Shown here one piece after another: positions 51,044-60,415 of a stretch of DNA of 64,000 bases. The stretch covers positions 282,370 to 346,369 of the forward strand of contig NZ_JABBFY010000003.1 of the NCBI RefSeq assembly GCF_012927115.1, read 5' to 3'. The translations under genes and the position numbers were made by a program. How positions within the stretch are numbered: position 1 is the stretch's first letter; each line of letters starts with the position of its first letter. Source of the stretch: Sphingomonas sp. G-3-2-10. GTDB taxonomy: Bacteria; Pseudomonadota; Alphaproteobacteria; Sphingomonadales; Sphingomonadaceae. The notes beneath the pieces were generated by a model. The model did not search any database. It saw only the letters and a list, made by a program, of their open reading frames with translations, and was not told where the DNA came from.

Positions 51044-51873
51044 TCCTTCAGTTCCATCGCTCGCGCGTACAGCTCGCGCCGGTCGAGTCCGAGCTTCTTC
51101 GCGACTTCGCCCGCTGCCTTGGAGGCGGGCAGCCGGGTCAGCGCCTCGCGCAGCGCGGAATCGGCATCCGCCTCGGTCGCCGGCGCAGCTTCGCCCGGAG
51201 GGGCCACCACCACCACGATCTCCCCCTTGGGCGGCGAATCGGCATAGCGGGCGGCGAGTTCGATGAGGCTGCCGGTCACGCATTCCTCGAACTTCTTGGT
51301 GATCTCGCGCGCCACCGCGGCTTCGCGGTCGCCAAGCCCTTCGGCCAGCGCGGCGAGGCAGGCGGACAGGCGCGGACCCGATTCGTAAAAGACCAACGTC
51401 GCGCGGACCGATGCGATCTCCGCGATCGCCTGTGCGCGGGCCTGTTGCTTCGAGGGCAGGAAGCCCATGAACAGGAAGCGGTCGGTCGGCAGCCCCGCCA
51501 GCGTCAGCGCCGCGATTCCCGCGCAGGGGCCGGGAATCGTCGTCACCTGATGACCCGCGGCGCGGGCGTCACGCACCAGCTTGAAGCCGGGATCGGAGAT
51601 CAGCGGCGTCCCCGCATCGCTCACCAGCGCCACGGCTTCGCTCGCCATCCGCGCGACCAGGCCGGGCCGGACGGCATCGGCATTATGGTCGTGATAGGGG
51701 AGCATTTTCCCCTTCGCGCCGAGGTGCCGAAAAAGTCCCGCTGTCACACGGCTGTCCTCGACAGCAACCACATCCGCGTTCAGGAGTATTTGTGAAGCGC
51801 GCGGAGACAGGTCGCCGAGATTGCCGATCGGGGTCGCGACGATATAGAGGCCGGGCGTAAGAATAGAGTTCAT
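51040..51873 (-). CDS. rsmI: 16S rRNA (cytidine-1402-2'-O)-methyltransferase
   Basis: 277 residues. Tetrapyrrole-methylase fold with GLYIVATPIGNLGDLSPRA at the start, AVEDSRVTAGLFRHL, VSDAGTPLISDPG for S-adenosylmethionine binding, and FLPSKQQARAQAIAEI. It modifies the ribosomal P-site region. Divergent from the LpoA-like gene with 11 bases between, a conserved arrangement. Confidence 0.95.
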   Translation of the reverse strand: MNSILTPGLYIVATPIGNLGDLSPRASQILLNADVVAVEDSRVTAGLFRHLGAKGKMLPYHDHNADAVRPGLVARMASEAVALVSDAGTPLISDPGFKLVRDARAAGHQVTTIPGPCAGIAALTLAGLPTDRFLFMGFLPSKQQARAQAIAEIASVRATLVFYESGPRLSACLAALAEGLGDREAAVAREITKKFEECVTGSLIELAARYADSPPKGEIVVVVAPPGEAAPATEADADSALREALTRLPASKAAGEVAKKLGLDRRELYARAMELKD

Positions 51874-51884
51874 CGGGGAGAGTC

Positions 51885-53099
51885 ATGGCAGACCGGAACG
51901 CAAATCGACAGGGCTTTGGCTCTCGGGGCCTCCTTGGGATGCTGCGCTGGACCGTGGTCGGCGCGGCGCTGTTCATCAGTGCGTGCGCCACCGGCCCGCG
52001 GGTGATCCCGCAGGGCGAGCGTCCCCCCGTGGTCGAGGTGCCGCGCGACCGGCCCGCCGATCGCCCGATCCAGCCCGGCTTGCCGCAGGACGTGGCGCGT
52101 CATCGCGTTGCGCTGCTCGTGCCGCTGACGGGTCCGAATGCTGGCGTCGGCAAGTCGCTGGAGAATGCGACCCAGCTCGCGATCCTCGACACCAACGCCG
52201 ACAATATCCGCATCACCACCTACGACACGTCCACCGGCGCTGCGGAAGCTGCCCGGCGCGCCATCGCCGACGGCAACAAGCTGATCCTCGGGCCGCTGCT
52301 GGCCGAGGAAGCCCGCGAAGTCGCGCCGCTGGCCCGCGCCGCGCGCGTGCCGGTGCTCAGCTTCTCGAACGACACCAATGTCGCCGGCGGCGGCACCTTC
52401 CTGCTCGGCTATTCGCCGGCCCAGTCGATCGAGCGCGTGGTCGGTTACGCCCGCACCAGCGGCATCACCCAGTTCGCGGGTCTCGTACCCGGTGGCCTTT
52501 ATGGCGAGCGTTCGTCGACCGCGTTCCTGCGCGCCGTCGAAGGCGCCGGGGGCACGGTGACGGTGATGGAAACCTATGACGGGCGTCCCGGTTCGATGAC
52601 CACCGCGCTCGCGAAGATCAACCGCCAGCCCTATCAGGCGATCCTGATCGCGGGCACCGGCGCGAATGGCGTCACCGCCGTGCCGATCATCCGTCGCGCG
52701 CCCAACGGCAAGACCGCGCGCATCCTCGGCACCGAGCTGTGGAACACCGATTCGGGCATCGGTTCGAACGCGGTGCTCAACGGTGCCTGGTTCGCCAGCG
52801 TGCCGGACAATTATTACCGCCAATACGCCACCAAATATCGCGGCCGCTTCGGTGCGGCGCCGTATCGCATGTCGACGCTCGGCTATGATGCCGTGCTGCT
52901 CACCGTGCGCATGGCGCGTGACTGGAAGCCGGGCAGCGAGTTCCCGATCCGCGAACTGACCTCGCGCAGCTTCGCCGGGCTGGACGGCGCCTTCCGTTTC
53001 GGCCGCGACGGCGTGGCCGAACGCGCGCTGGAAGTGCAGGAAGTCCGCGCCGGGCAGGTGGTGACGGTGTCGGCCGCACCTGCGACGGTAGGCGACTGA
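51885..53099 (+). CDS. LpoA-like penicillin-binding-protein activator (periplasmic-binding fold lipoprotein)
   Basis: 404 residues. A lipobox FISACA near residue 33 marks a lipoprotein with a rather long N-terminus. The rest is a type-1 periplasmic-binding fold: RVALLVPLTGPNAGVGKSLENATQLAIL, ILGPLLAEEAREVAPLARA, VPVLSFSNDTNVAG and VTAVPIIRRAPNGKTARILG. Position next to rsmI is typical of lpoA, whose product activates PBP1A from the outer membrane; the TPR half of enterobacterial LpoA is absent, as usual in alphaproteobacteria. The 271 bases after it show only a tandem GTGTCAACC pair. Confidence 0.85.
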   Translation: MADRNANRQGFGSRGLLGMLRWTVVGAALFISACATGPRVIPQGERPPVVEVPRDRPADRPIQPGLPQDVARHRVALLVPLTGPNAGVGKSLENATQLAILDTNADNIRITTYDTSTGAAEAARRAIADGNKLILGPLLAEEAREVAPLARAARVPVLSFSNDTNVAGGGTFLLGYSPAQSIERVVGYARTSGITQFAGLVPGGLYGERSSTAFLRAVEGAGGTVTVMETYDGRPGSMTTALAKINRQPYQAILIAGTGANGVTAVPIIRRAPNGKTARILGTELWNTDSGIGSNAVLNGAWFASVPDNYYRQYATKYRGRFGAAPYRMSTLGYDAVLLTVRMARDWKPGSEFPIRELTSRSFAGLDGAFRFGRDGVAERALEVQEVRAGQVVTVSAAPATVGD

Positions 53100-53370
53100 A
53101 GCCGGATTGGCATTCAGCCTGTCCGGCAGCCTACCCGGTCGGCGACGGTCGATTGCGGCTTGCAATGTAGGATTTCGGCTGCTTGCCTGGGCAGGCTTGG
53201 GGGACGCCCCACCGCTCTTTGACTCGTCCGAACCATCGTTTTTTGCGGGAGACCGGTTTTTCGCGGTATAGGTGTCAACCGTGTCAACCAGCACCGTTCG
53301 AAGTGCTTGTTACTGAACGATTTACGCAAATTCGTCCGCGCGATCTGCAGAGCGCGAATATCGGTCCGTC

Positions 53371-54516
53371 TTACGCCAGCAACAGTTCGCGCAGGATCGC
53401 TTCAAGAACGGGCATCCCGGCTTCGGTAACGCGAAGCCGGGCGCCTTCGCGGGCGGCGAGGCCGTGGTCGATCAGCCGGTCCAGCACGCGCGCGTCGATC
53501 GGCGCTTCGCCTCCGGCCAGCAAAGCGACGCGGCTCAGGTCGACGCCTTCGCCCAGCCGCAGGCCCATCACCAGCGCTTCGACCGCACGTTCGTTCGGGG
53601 TCAGCGCATCTTCGCGCTCGATGCCGTGGCCGTTGCGCTCGATCGCCGCGATCCAGTTCTCGGGCTTCTTGCGCCGCACCGTCGCCGCGCCGCTGCGCCG
53701 GCCATGCGCACCGGGGCCGATCCCGGCATAGTCGCTGTAGCGCCAATAGGTCAGGTTGTGGCGGCTCTCCGCGCCGGGGCGGGCGTGGTTCGAAATTTCA
53801 TAGGCAGGCAGGCCGGCCTCGGCGGTGATCGCGCGGGTCGCTTCGAACAGATCGGCGGCAGCATCGGGATCATATGCGGCGAGTTGCCCCTTCTCGAACA
53901 TCGTCGCGAAGCGCGTGCCGGGTTCGATGGTCAACTGGTAGAGCGAGAGATGCTCGGTGCCGAAGCCGATCGCGCGGCGCAACTCGGCGTCCCAATCGGC
54001 AAGCGTCTGATCCGGCCGGGCATAGATCAGGTCGAAGCTCACTCGCCCGAACACCGACTGCGCGGTTTCCAGCGCGGCCAGCCCTTCGCTCACGCCATGC
54101 GCGCGGCCAAGGAACTTCAGCGCCTCGTCATCGAGCGCCTGTAGACCGAGCGACACGCGGTTTACCCCCGCCGCCGCCAGATCGGCGAAGCGCGCGGCTT
54201 CCACCGATGAGGGGTTGGCTTCCAGCGTGATTTCCACGCCATCGGTGAAGCCCCAGCGCGCCTCGGCTTCGGCGATCACCGCCGCGACCGTCTCGGGCGG
54301 CATCAGCGAAGGCGTGCCTCCGCCGAAGAAGATCGACGAGACCGGCCGATCGGGCAGCGCCTCTGCCTCATGCCGCAAGTCGCGCAGCATGGCCTCACGC
54401 CACGCCGCCTGATCCACGCTCTCGCGGACATGGCTGTTGAAGTCGCAATAGGGGCATTTGGACACGCAGAACGGCCAGTGGACGTAGAGTGCCAGGGCCG
54501 GTGAGGAGGCGTTCAC
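53371..54516 (-). CDS. hemW: Haem chaperone HemW (radical SAM, coproporphyrinogen oxidase-like)
   Basis: 381 residues. The radical-SAM motif VSKCPYCDFNSHV carries the CX3CX2C cluster ligands as in HemW; FFGGGTPSLMP and EITLEANPSS follow, and the HemW C-terminal domain (YEISNHARPGAESRHNLTYW) is present. It binds and transfers haem rather than oxidising coproporphyrinogen. Start is uncertain: GTG 54516 gives the usual N-terminus; GTG 54570 would add 18 residues. The usual neighbours rdgB and rph are missing; a tRNA lies upstream. Confidence 0.9.
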   Translation of the reverse strand: MNASSPALALYVHWPFCVSKCPYCDFNSHVRESVDQAAWREAMLRDLRHEAEALPDRPVSSIFFGGGTPSLMPPETVAAVIAEAEARWGFTDGVEITLEANPSSVEAARFADLAAAGVNRVSLGLQALDDEALKFLGRAHGVSEGLAALETAQSVFGRVSFDLIYARPDQTLADWDAELRRAIGFGTEHLSLYQLTIEPGTRFATMFEKGQLAAYDPDAAADLFEATRAITAEAGLPAYEISNHARPGAESRHNLTYWRYSDYAGIGPGAHGRRSGAATVRRKKPENWIAAIERNGHGIEREDALTPNERAVEALVMGLRLGEGVDLSRVALLAGGEAPIDARVLDRLIDHGLAAREGARLRVTEAGMPVLEAILRELLLA

Positions 54517-54582
54517 GCGCAATGCTCGGGAATCGAACCACGCGCGTAGCCCGGCAGGGCGGAGCGCCACAAAAGACTCACG

Positions 54583-54596
54583 GGTTCGTGCGAACC
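54583..54596 (-). terminator. Possible terminator of tRNA-Gly
   Basis: GGTTCG-TG-CGAACC is a perfect 6-bp inverted repeat 37 bases past the tRNA 3' end; on the minus strand TTTT follows 8 bases later. Small loop and the gap make it weak. Confidence 0.35.
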
Positions 54597-54632
54597 GGTT
54601 GCGAGGATCGACATGCTCACCGAGGGAAGGGC

Positions 54633-54706
54633 TGGAGCGGGTAACGGGAATCGAACCCGTGTATTCAGCTTGGAAGGCTGCTGTACTACCATTGTACTAT
54701 ACCCGC
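54633..54706 (-). tRNA. tRNA-Gly(TCC)
   Basis: Minus-strand sequence begins GCGGGTATAG and ends CCCGCTCCA with the CCA encoded. Acceptor GCGGGTA pairs with TACCCGC; the T arm is CGGGTTCGATTCCCG; the anticodon loop CTTCCAA holds TCC, decoding GGA/GGG. The top anticodon-stem pair is G-A. It lies between hemW and rtcR, same strand as both. Confidence 0.95.
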
Positions 54707-54838
54707 TTATAGCCTTGAAATCAGCTAGTTAGCGGCATCGATGCGATCGGATTGCCGGTCGTTTTGCAGCGATGCGCTTGCCCAGTGCCACGACGACCCG
54801 TTCATGGTCAACATCGAGCTTGCGAATAAGACCAATTG

Positions 54839-56431
54839 CTATGCGTCGTTTACGGCCTGCCAGGACAGGTCGAACCTCGCGAGATATTTGCGAAGCCGGT
54901 CGGCATCGTTCGCCGAGGCGCGGCGACTGCGGGAGGCGGCGAAAAGCCGCCGGCCCGCTTCGGACAGCGAACGGCTGGCGCGGCATGTCGCGACGACATA
55001 GTCGAGTTGCACCCGGTCGAACGGATCGAGTTCGGCCAGTTGCCCCGCATCGAGCAGCCCGTCGAGCGTATCGCTTTCACGGTTCTCGCTTGCCCATAGA
55101 CGGCGCAGGCGCGCCACTTCGGCCGATACGCCCGCCAGGTCGATCCGTCCCGCCGGGGATAGCGTCGCCATCCGCGTCACGCTGGCCGCCAGATCGCGGA
55201 AATTGCCCGGCCATCGCGCTTCGGGCCCGGTCGCGAACGCCAGATACGCCTGATGCGCCTCGCGGTTGAAGGTCACCCGGGTGCCCTCGCGCTCCGCATA
55301 GCGGTCCAGCTCATATTCGAGGTTAGGCGCGATATCCTCGCGCCGTTCGGCCAGGCCGGGGAGTCCGAAGGTCCACAGATTGAGGCGCGCGAGCAGATCT
55401 TCCCGGAACCGCCCCTCGCTCACCGCCTTCGCCAGATCGCGATTTGTCCCGGCGATCAGCTGGAAATCCGATCCCACCTCGCTGTCCGATCCCACCGGCA
55501 GGAAGCGCTTGTCCTCGATCGCGCGCAGGATCATCGCCTGCTCGTCCAATCCGAGCTCACCGATCTCGTCGAGGAACAGCACGCCCTTGTCGGCAGTGCG
55601 TAGCAGGCCCGGCCGGTCGGCGGTCGCGCCGGTGAAGCTGCCCTTGCGATGCCCGAACAGCGCCGACATCGCGCCGTCGCCGCGCAGCGTGGCGCAATTC
55701 ACTTCGACGAAGCCGCCTTTAACCTGATGCTTCAGCCGCTTCAGTTCGTAGATCCTGCGCGCCAGCTGGCTCTTGCCTGCGCCGGTCGGTCCGGTCAGCA
55801 ACACCGGCGCGCGGCTGCGCACCGCGACATGCTCGATCTCCTCGATCAGCGCGTTGAAGCCCGGGTTGCGCGTGTCGATGCCCGATTTGAGGAATGAGGT
55901 GCTTTCCGCCGTCGCCGCGGCAAAGCGGGTGGCGATGCTGTCGTAGCGTGACAGGTCGAGGTCGATCGCGGTCCAGTTGCCCGGCGCGCTCGACGGCGAT
56001 CGGCGCGAGGGCTGGGTCTGGAGCAGACGGCCGGGCAGGTATCGCGCCTCGGTCAGCAGGAACAGGCAGATCTGCACCACGTGCGTGCCCGTGGTGATGT
56101 GGATCAGATAATCCTCGCCTTCGGGGTCGAACGGAAAGCCGCGCACGAAGTCGAGCAGCTTTCCATAGACTTCCTCGAAATCCCACGGATCGCGAAAGCC
56201 CAGCACATGCCGCTCGACGCGCGTCTCGGGCGAGACCGCCGCGATATCCCGGGTCACGAAATCGGCGAGCGCACCATGCGATTCCCCGTGAAGCATCACG
56301 AACCGGTCGACGCGCAGATCGTCGTGCATGCACAGCCCCACCGAGGGCCGCCACTTGTTCCACCGCGACGCATTATGCGGCCCGCCGTCAAGCGTTGAAC
56401 CGATAAAGCCGATGACGGTGAGTGGGCGCAT
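54839..56431 (-). CDS. rtcR: Sigma-54-dependent activator of the RNA-repair operon
   Basis: 530 residues, the RtcR length. Residues 1-185 form the CARF-type ligand domain (VIGFIGSTLDGG, YLIHITTGTHVVQICLFLL) that senses RNA ends with 2',3'-cyclic phosphate. AAA+ domain: Walker A TGPTGAGKSQLARR, the sigma-54 contact loop GSFTGA (Ser replaces the commoner Ala), Walker B VLFLDEIGELG. C-terminal helix-turn-helix with SLSEAGRRLFAASRSRR. Divergent from rtcB, whose spacer has a good sigma-54 promoter. Start ATG 56431 touches a perfect inverted repeat. Confidence 0.95.
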   Translation of the reverse strand: MRPLTVIGFIGSTLDGGPHNASRWNKWRPSVGLCMHDDLRVDRFVMLHGESHGALADFVTRDIAAVSPETRVERHVLGFRDPWDFEEVYGKLLDFVRGFPFDPEGEDYLIHITTGTHVVQICLFLLTEARYLPGRLLQTQPSRRSPSSAPGNWTAIDLDLSRYDSIATRFAAATAESTSFLKSGIDTRNPGFNALIEEIEHVAVRSRAPVLLTGPTGAGKSQLARRIYELKRLKHQVKGGFVEVNCATLRGDGAMSALFGHRKGSFTGATADRPGLLRTADKGVLFLDEIGELGLDEQAMILRAIEDKRFLPVGSDSEVGSDFQLIAGTNRDLAKAVSEGRFREDLLARLNLWTFGLPGLAERREDIAPNLEYELDRYAEREGTRVTFNREAHQAYLAFATGPEARWPGNFRDLAASVTRMATLSPAGRIDLAGVSAEVARLRRLWASENRESDTLDGLLDAGQLAELDPFDRVQLDYVVATCRASRSLSEAGRRLFAASRSRRASANDADRLRKYLARFDLSWQAVNDA

Positions 56432-56432
56432 G

Positions 56433-56450
56433 TTTATCCTATCGGATAAA
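56433..56450. promoter_or_regulatory. Inverted repeat at the rtcR start, candidate RtcR enhancer site
   Basis: TTTATCC-TATC-GGATAAA is a perfect 7-bp inverted repeat one base upstream of the rtcR start codon and ~120 bases upstream of the rtcB sigma-54 promoter, a normal distance for an activator site. A second short pair, TATGT and ACATA, follows at about 56459-56475 in the same AT-rich stretch. Confidence 0.45.
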
Positions 56451-56566
56451 ATACGAGCTATGTCGATAGATACATATGCGGGCGAAATTTTGCACACTGG
56501 GCGCCGTCGTAAATATAATTGTTTAAAATTAGATACTTGTCGATTTAATGGCGCGATCGTTCGTTC

Positions 56567-56582
56567 TGGCACGCAGCGTGCG
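56567..56582 (+). promoter_or_regulatory. Sigma-54 (-24/-12) promoter of rtcB
   Basis: TGGCACG-CAGC-GTGCG: the GG and GC dinucleotides are exactly 10 bases apart and the -24 box TGGCACG is the full consensus. It points to rtcB and would start RNA near 56593. The divergent gene encodes the matching sigma-54 activator. Confidence 0.85.
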
Positions 56583-56593
56583 TAGGGATAGTC

Positions 56594-56668
56594 GTCGAAG
56601 CGGCGCCGTTGAACACGCCGCCTTCGACAGGCGGAAGGCAGGGGCGGCCGGAATGGGCCGGCCGCCCC
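56594..56668 (+). promoter_or_regulatory. Two-hairpin leader of rtcB mRNA
   Basis: Hairpin 1, 56594-56628: GTCGAAGCGGCG pairs with CGCCGCCTTCGAC with one bulge, and begins at the predicted transcript start. Hairpin 2, 56641-56668: GGGGCGGCCGG pairs with CCGGCCGCCCC perfectly around AATGGG. They occupy most of the leader before the rtcB ribosome site. A stability or feedback function is inferred from structure alone. Confidence 0.55.
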
Positions 56669-56714
56669 CAACCGCAGCGGATTTCATCGCTCCTTCGCGA
56701 GCGAACAGGATAGG

Positions 56715-57947
56715 ATGACCGTCATGACGACGAGTTTCGAATACCAGCATGTCGATGGCGGCGTGCCGATCAAGATGTGGACCCGCGGCGTGCCCGTGGA
56801 TCAGAAGGCTCGCGACCAGCTGTCGCGTGCGGCGCAGATGCCGTTCGTGTTCAAGCATGTTGCCGCGATGCCCGATGTCCATGTCGGCATCGGCGCGACC
56901 GTCGGTTCGGTGATCCCGACCAAGGGCGCGGTGATCCCGGCGGCGGTGGGCGTCGATATCGGCTGCGGGATGATGGCCGCGCGGACCTCGCTGATGGCGC
57001 ATGACCTGCCGGACAATCTGGAGGGCATCCGCTCGGCGATCGAGCAGGCGGTGCCGCATGGGCGCGCCGTTGGCCGCAACAAGCGGGACACGGGTTCATG
57101 GGGCGATCCGCCTGCGGGGATCGTCGATGCGTGGGCGACGCTCGCGGCGCGCTTCGGACGGATCGTGGCAAAGTACCCCAAGCTCGAGAAGACGAACAAC
57201 CTCGTCCATCTCGGGACTCTGGGCACCGGCAACCACTTCATCGAGCTGTGTCTCGACGAGGAAGCGCGGGTGTGGGTCATGCTCCATTCGGGTTCGCGGG
57301 GCGTGGGCAATGCGATCGGCAGCTTCTTCATCGAGCTGGCGAAGCAGGACATGCGCAAGTGGCATATCAACCTGCCCGACGAGGATCTGGCCTATTTCCC
57401 GGAAGGGACCGATCATTTCGACGACTATGTCGAAGCGGTCGGCTGGGCCCAGGACTATGCCGCGCTCAACCGGCGCATGATGATGACCAACGTCATCGCC
57501 GCGCTCCGGAGCCGGATCGCCAAGCCGTTCGATGCGGAGATGGAAGCGGTGAATTGCCACCACAACTATGTGACGCGCGAGAACCATTTCGGCGAGAATG
57601 TGCTCGTGACCCGCAAGGGCGCGGTGCGCGCGGCGAAGGGCGTGATGGGCATCATTCCGGGATCGATGGGCGCCAAGTCGTTCATCGTCCGGGGCTTGGG
57701 CAATGCGGAGTCGTTCGACAGCTGCAGCCACGGGGCAGGGCGGATCATGTCCCGCACCGAGGCCAAGAAGCTGGTGACGCTCGACGAGCATGTCCGCGAC
57801 ACCGAAGGCGTCGAATGCCGGAAGGATGCGGGCGTGATCGACGAGACGCCGCGTGCGTACAAGCCGATCGAAGCCGTGATGGCCGCGCAGGCCGATCTGG
57901 TGGAGATCGTCCACACGCTGAAGCAGGTGGTGTGCGTCAAGGGGTGA
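56715..57947 (+). CDS. rtcB: RNA-splicing ligase RtcB
   Basis: 410 residues. Metal and GMP-site motifs: MPDVHVGIGATVGSVIP, AVGVDIGCGMMAAR with the Mn-binding cysteine, LGTGNHFIEL, MLHSGSRGVGN, and the guanylylated histidine in DSCSHGAGRIM. It joins 2',3'-cyclic-phosphate and 5'-OH RNA ends using GTP. ATG 56724 (MTTSFEYQ) is an equally good start, with AGGATAGG 9 bases before it. Followed at 31 bases by the Cys-rich gene; made from the sigma-54 promoter. Confidence 0.95.
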   Translation: MTVMTTSFEYQHVDGGVPIKMWTRGVPVDQKARDQLSRAAQMPFVFKHVAAMPDVHVGIGATVGSVIPTKGAVIPAAVGVDIGCGMMAARTSLMAHDLPDNLEGIRSAIEQAVPHGRAVGRNKRDTGSWGDPPAGIVDAWATLAARFGRIVAKYPKLEKTNNLVHLGTLGTGNHFIELCLDEEARVWVMLHSGSRGVGNAIGSFFIELAKQDMRKWHINLPDEDLAYFPEGTDHFDDYVEAVGWAQDYAALNRRMMMTNVIAALRSRIAKPFDAEMEAVNCHHNYVTRENHFGENVLVTRKGAVRAAKGVMGIIPGSMGAKSFIVRGLGNAESFDSCSHGAGRIMSRTEAKKLVTLDEHVRDTEGVECRKDAGVIDETPRAYKPIEAVMAAQADLVEIVHTLKQVVCVKG

Positions 57948-57978
57948 CCCCCTTGACGCCGCGATCGGGAGCAAGACG

Positions 57979-58392
57979 ATGCGAAAGGCCCTGCACTGCA
58001 CCGCATGCGGCGCACAGCTTTCCCGGCCGCTCCGGATTCTGTCGCTCAAGGACCCCGCAGTCGGGCGTCCGGAGCATGAACCGGAAAAGCCGCTGAGCGA
58101 CCCGGGTACTGCATACAAGTCGTACGAACCGATTGAACGTTCCTATTCCGATCAGCCCGCCAGACTGGAATTCGCGCCGCAATACTGGATCAACCCCGAA
58201 GACCTCGACAAGTCGGTCCGCTGGACGCGCAAGCGGAAACGGATGGACGGCTGTTGCGGTGTGGCCGGTGCCAATGGACCCAACAAGCTCTGCGCTTGCG
58301 GCGCGGAGATCGGAACGCACCGCACCGATTGCTGGACATCCCGCGTGTTCATCCCCGAACCCGCGGCAACCTATTGGAACGAAGAATCATGA
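57979..58392 (+). CDS. Unknown 137-residue Cys-rich protein inside the rtcBA operon
   Basis: MRKALHCTACGAQLSRPLR opens with a zinc-ribbon-like CxxC (C7, C10). A charged, tyrosine-bearing middle follows, then a second cysteine cluster: C92-C93, C105, C107, C118 with H114. Two metal knuckles, or one split site, are plausible. GGGAG lies 7 bases upstream. Its TGA overlaps the ATG of rtcA (ATGA), so it is translated in step with rtcA. I do not recognise the family. Context suggests RNA binding or an adaptor for damaged RNA; other roles are open. Confidence 0.85.
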   Translation: MRKALHCTACGAQLSRPLRILSLKDPAVGRPEHEPEKPLSDPGTAYKSYEPIERSYSDQPARLEFAPQYWINPEDLDKSVRWTRKRKRMDGCCGVAGANGPNKLCACGAEIGTHRTDCWTSRVFIPEPAATYWNEES

Positions 58393-59408
58393 TCATCATC
58401 GACGGATCGGAAGGCGAAGGCGGCGGACAGGTGGTGCGCAATTCCTGCGCGCTATCGCTTGTCACCGGCCAGCCGTTTCGCATCGTCAACGCGCGCGGCA
58501 AGCGGGAAAAGCCCGGCCTGATGCGCCAGCATGTCACCTCGATCGAAGCCGCCTGCAGGATCGGCGGGGCGGATTGCGAGGGGCTGGCGGTCGGTGCGTC
58601 CGAATTCACCTTCCTTCCCGGCAAGGTCGCCGCTGGCGACTATCATTTCGCGGTCGGCACCGCGGGCAGCACCGGCCTCGTGCTCCAGACGATCCTCGTT
58701 CCGCTGATGCTGGCGGAGGGGCCCTCGCGCGTGGTTCTGGAGGGCGGCACGCACAACATGCTCGCGCCGCCGTTCGACTTTATCGAGCGGACCTTCCTGC
58801 CGATCGTCAATCGCATGGGGCCGCGTGTCGAGGCTCGGCTGGTGCGGCACGGCTTCTATCCGCGTGGCGGCGGCCGGATCGAGGTGGAGATCACTCCGGC
58901 GCCGCTCCGCCGGATCGACTGCCTGGATCGCGGCGCACCGCTCGGCCTGTCGGGAACGGCGCGCTTCGCCGGTCTGCCCTTCGACATCGCCCAGCGCGAG
59001 ATCAAGGTGGCGCGCAAGGAACTCGGCTGGGCCGAGGACGCCTTCGCCGTCCGTCAGCTTCCCGAGGATCAGGGGCCGGGCAACATCCTGTTGCTGGAGG
59101 CGGTATTCGAGCATGTGACCGAGATCGTCAGCGGTTTCGGCCAGCTCGGGGTTCCGGCGGAGCGGCTGGCGGCCAAGGCTGCCGGACGAATGCAGGGCTA
59201 TCTGGAGTCCGCGGCCTTTGCCGGGCCGTATCTTCAGGATCAGCTGTTGCTGCCCTTCGCGCTCGCCGGCGGCGGAGTGTTCACCACGGTGAAGCCGAGC
59301 CAGCACAGCCTGACCGCGGCGGACATCATCGAACGCTTTCTGGAAATCCGGACGGTCTTCACGCAGCGCGACGACGGATCCCATCTCGTAACGATGGGAT
59401 CCGGTTGA
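58389..59408 (+). CDS. rtcA: RNA 3'-terminal phosphate cyclase
   Basis: 339 residues. The N-terminal signature IDGSEGEGGGQVVRNSCALS and the RGGGRIEVEI-type block are present (FYPRGGGRIEVEI). The nucleophile histidine that becomes AMP-linked is in KPSQHSLTAADIIERF near the end. It converts RNA 3'-phosphates into 2',3'-cyclic ends that RtcB can use. Start codon overlaps the stop of the upstream Cys-rich gene. Confidence 0.95.
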   Translation: MIIIDGSEGEGGGQVVRNSCALSLVTGQPFRIVNARGKREKPGLMRQHVTSIEAACRIGGADCEGLAVGASEFTFLPGKVAAGDYHFAVGTAGSTGLVLQTILVPLMLAEGPSRVVLEGGTHNMLAPPFDFIERTFLPIVNRMGPRVEARLVRHGFYPRGGGRIEVEITPAPLRRIDCLDRGAPLGLSGTARFAGLPFDIAQREIKVARKELGWAEDAFAVRQLPEDQGPGNILLLEAVFEHVTEIVSGFGQLGVPAERLAAKAAGRMQGYLESAAFAGPYLQDQLLLPFALAGGGVFTTVKPSQHSLTAADIIERFLEIRTVFTQRDDGSHLVTMGSG

Positions 59409-59410
59409 CG

Positions 59411-60415
<1,005 letters not shown>

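Noticed and set aside
53272-53289. Tandem GTGTCAACC duplication after the LpoA-like gene
   Set aside because: Two 9-bp copies only; no larger structure or att-like partner.
54528-54540. T-arm-like TGGTTCGATTCCC on the minus strand before hemW, resembling a second tRNA
   Set aside because: No acceptor, D or anticodon arm can be formed around it.
54633-54706. tRNA-Gly as an integration site for a genomic island
   Set aside because: No integrase of island type and no 3' tRNA duplication seen; XerC at 47.7 kb is the housekeeping enzyme.
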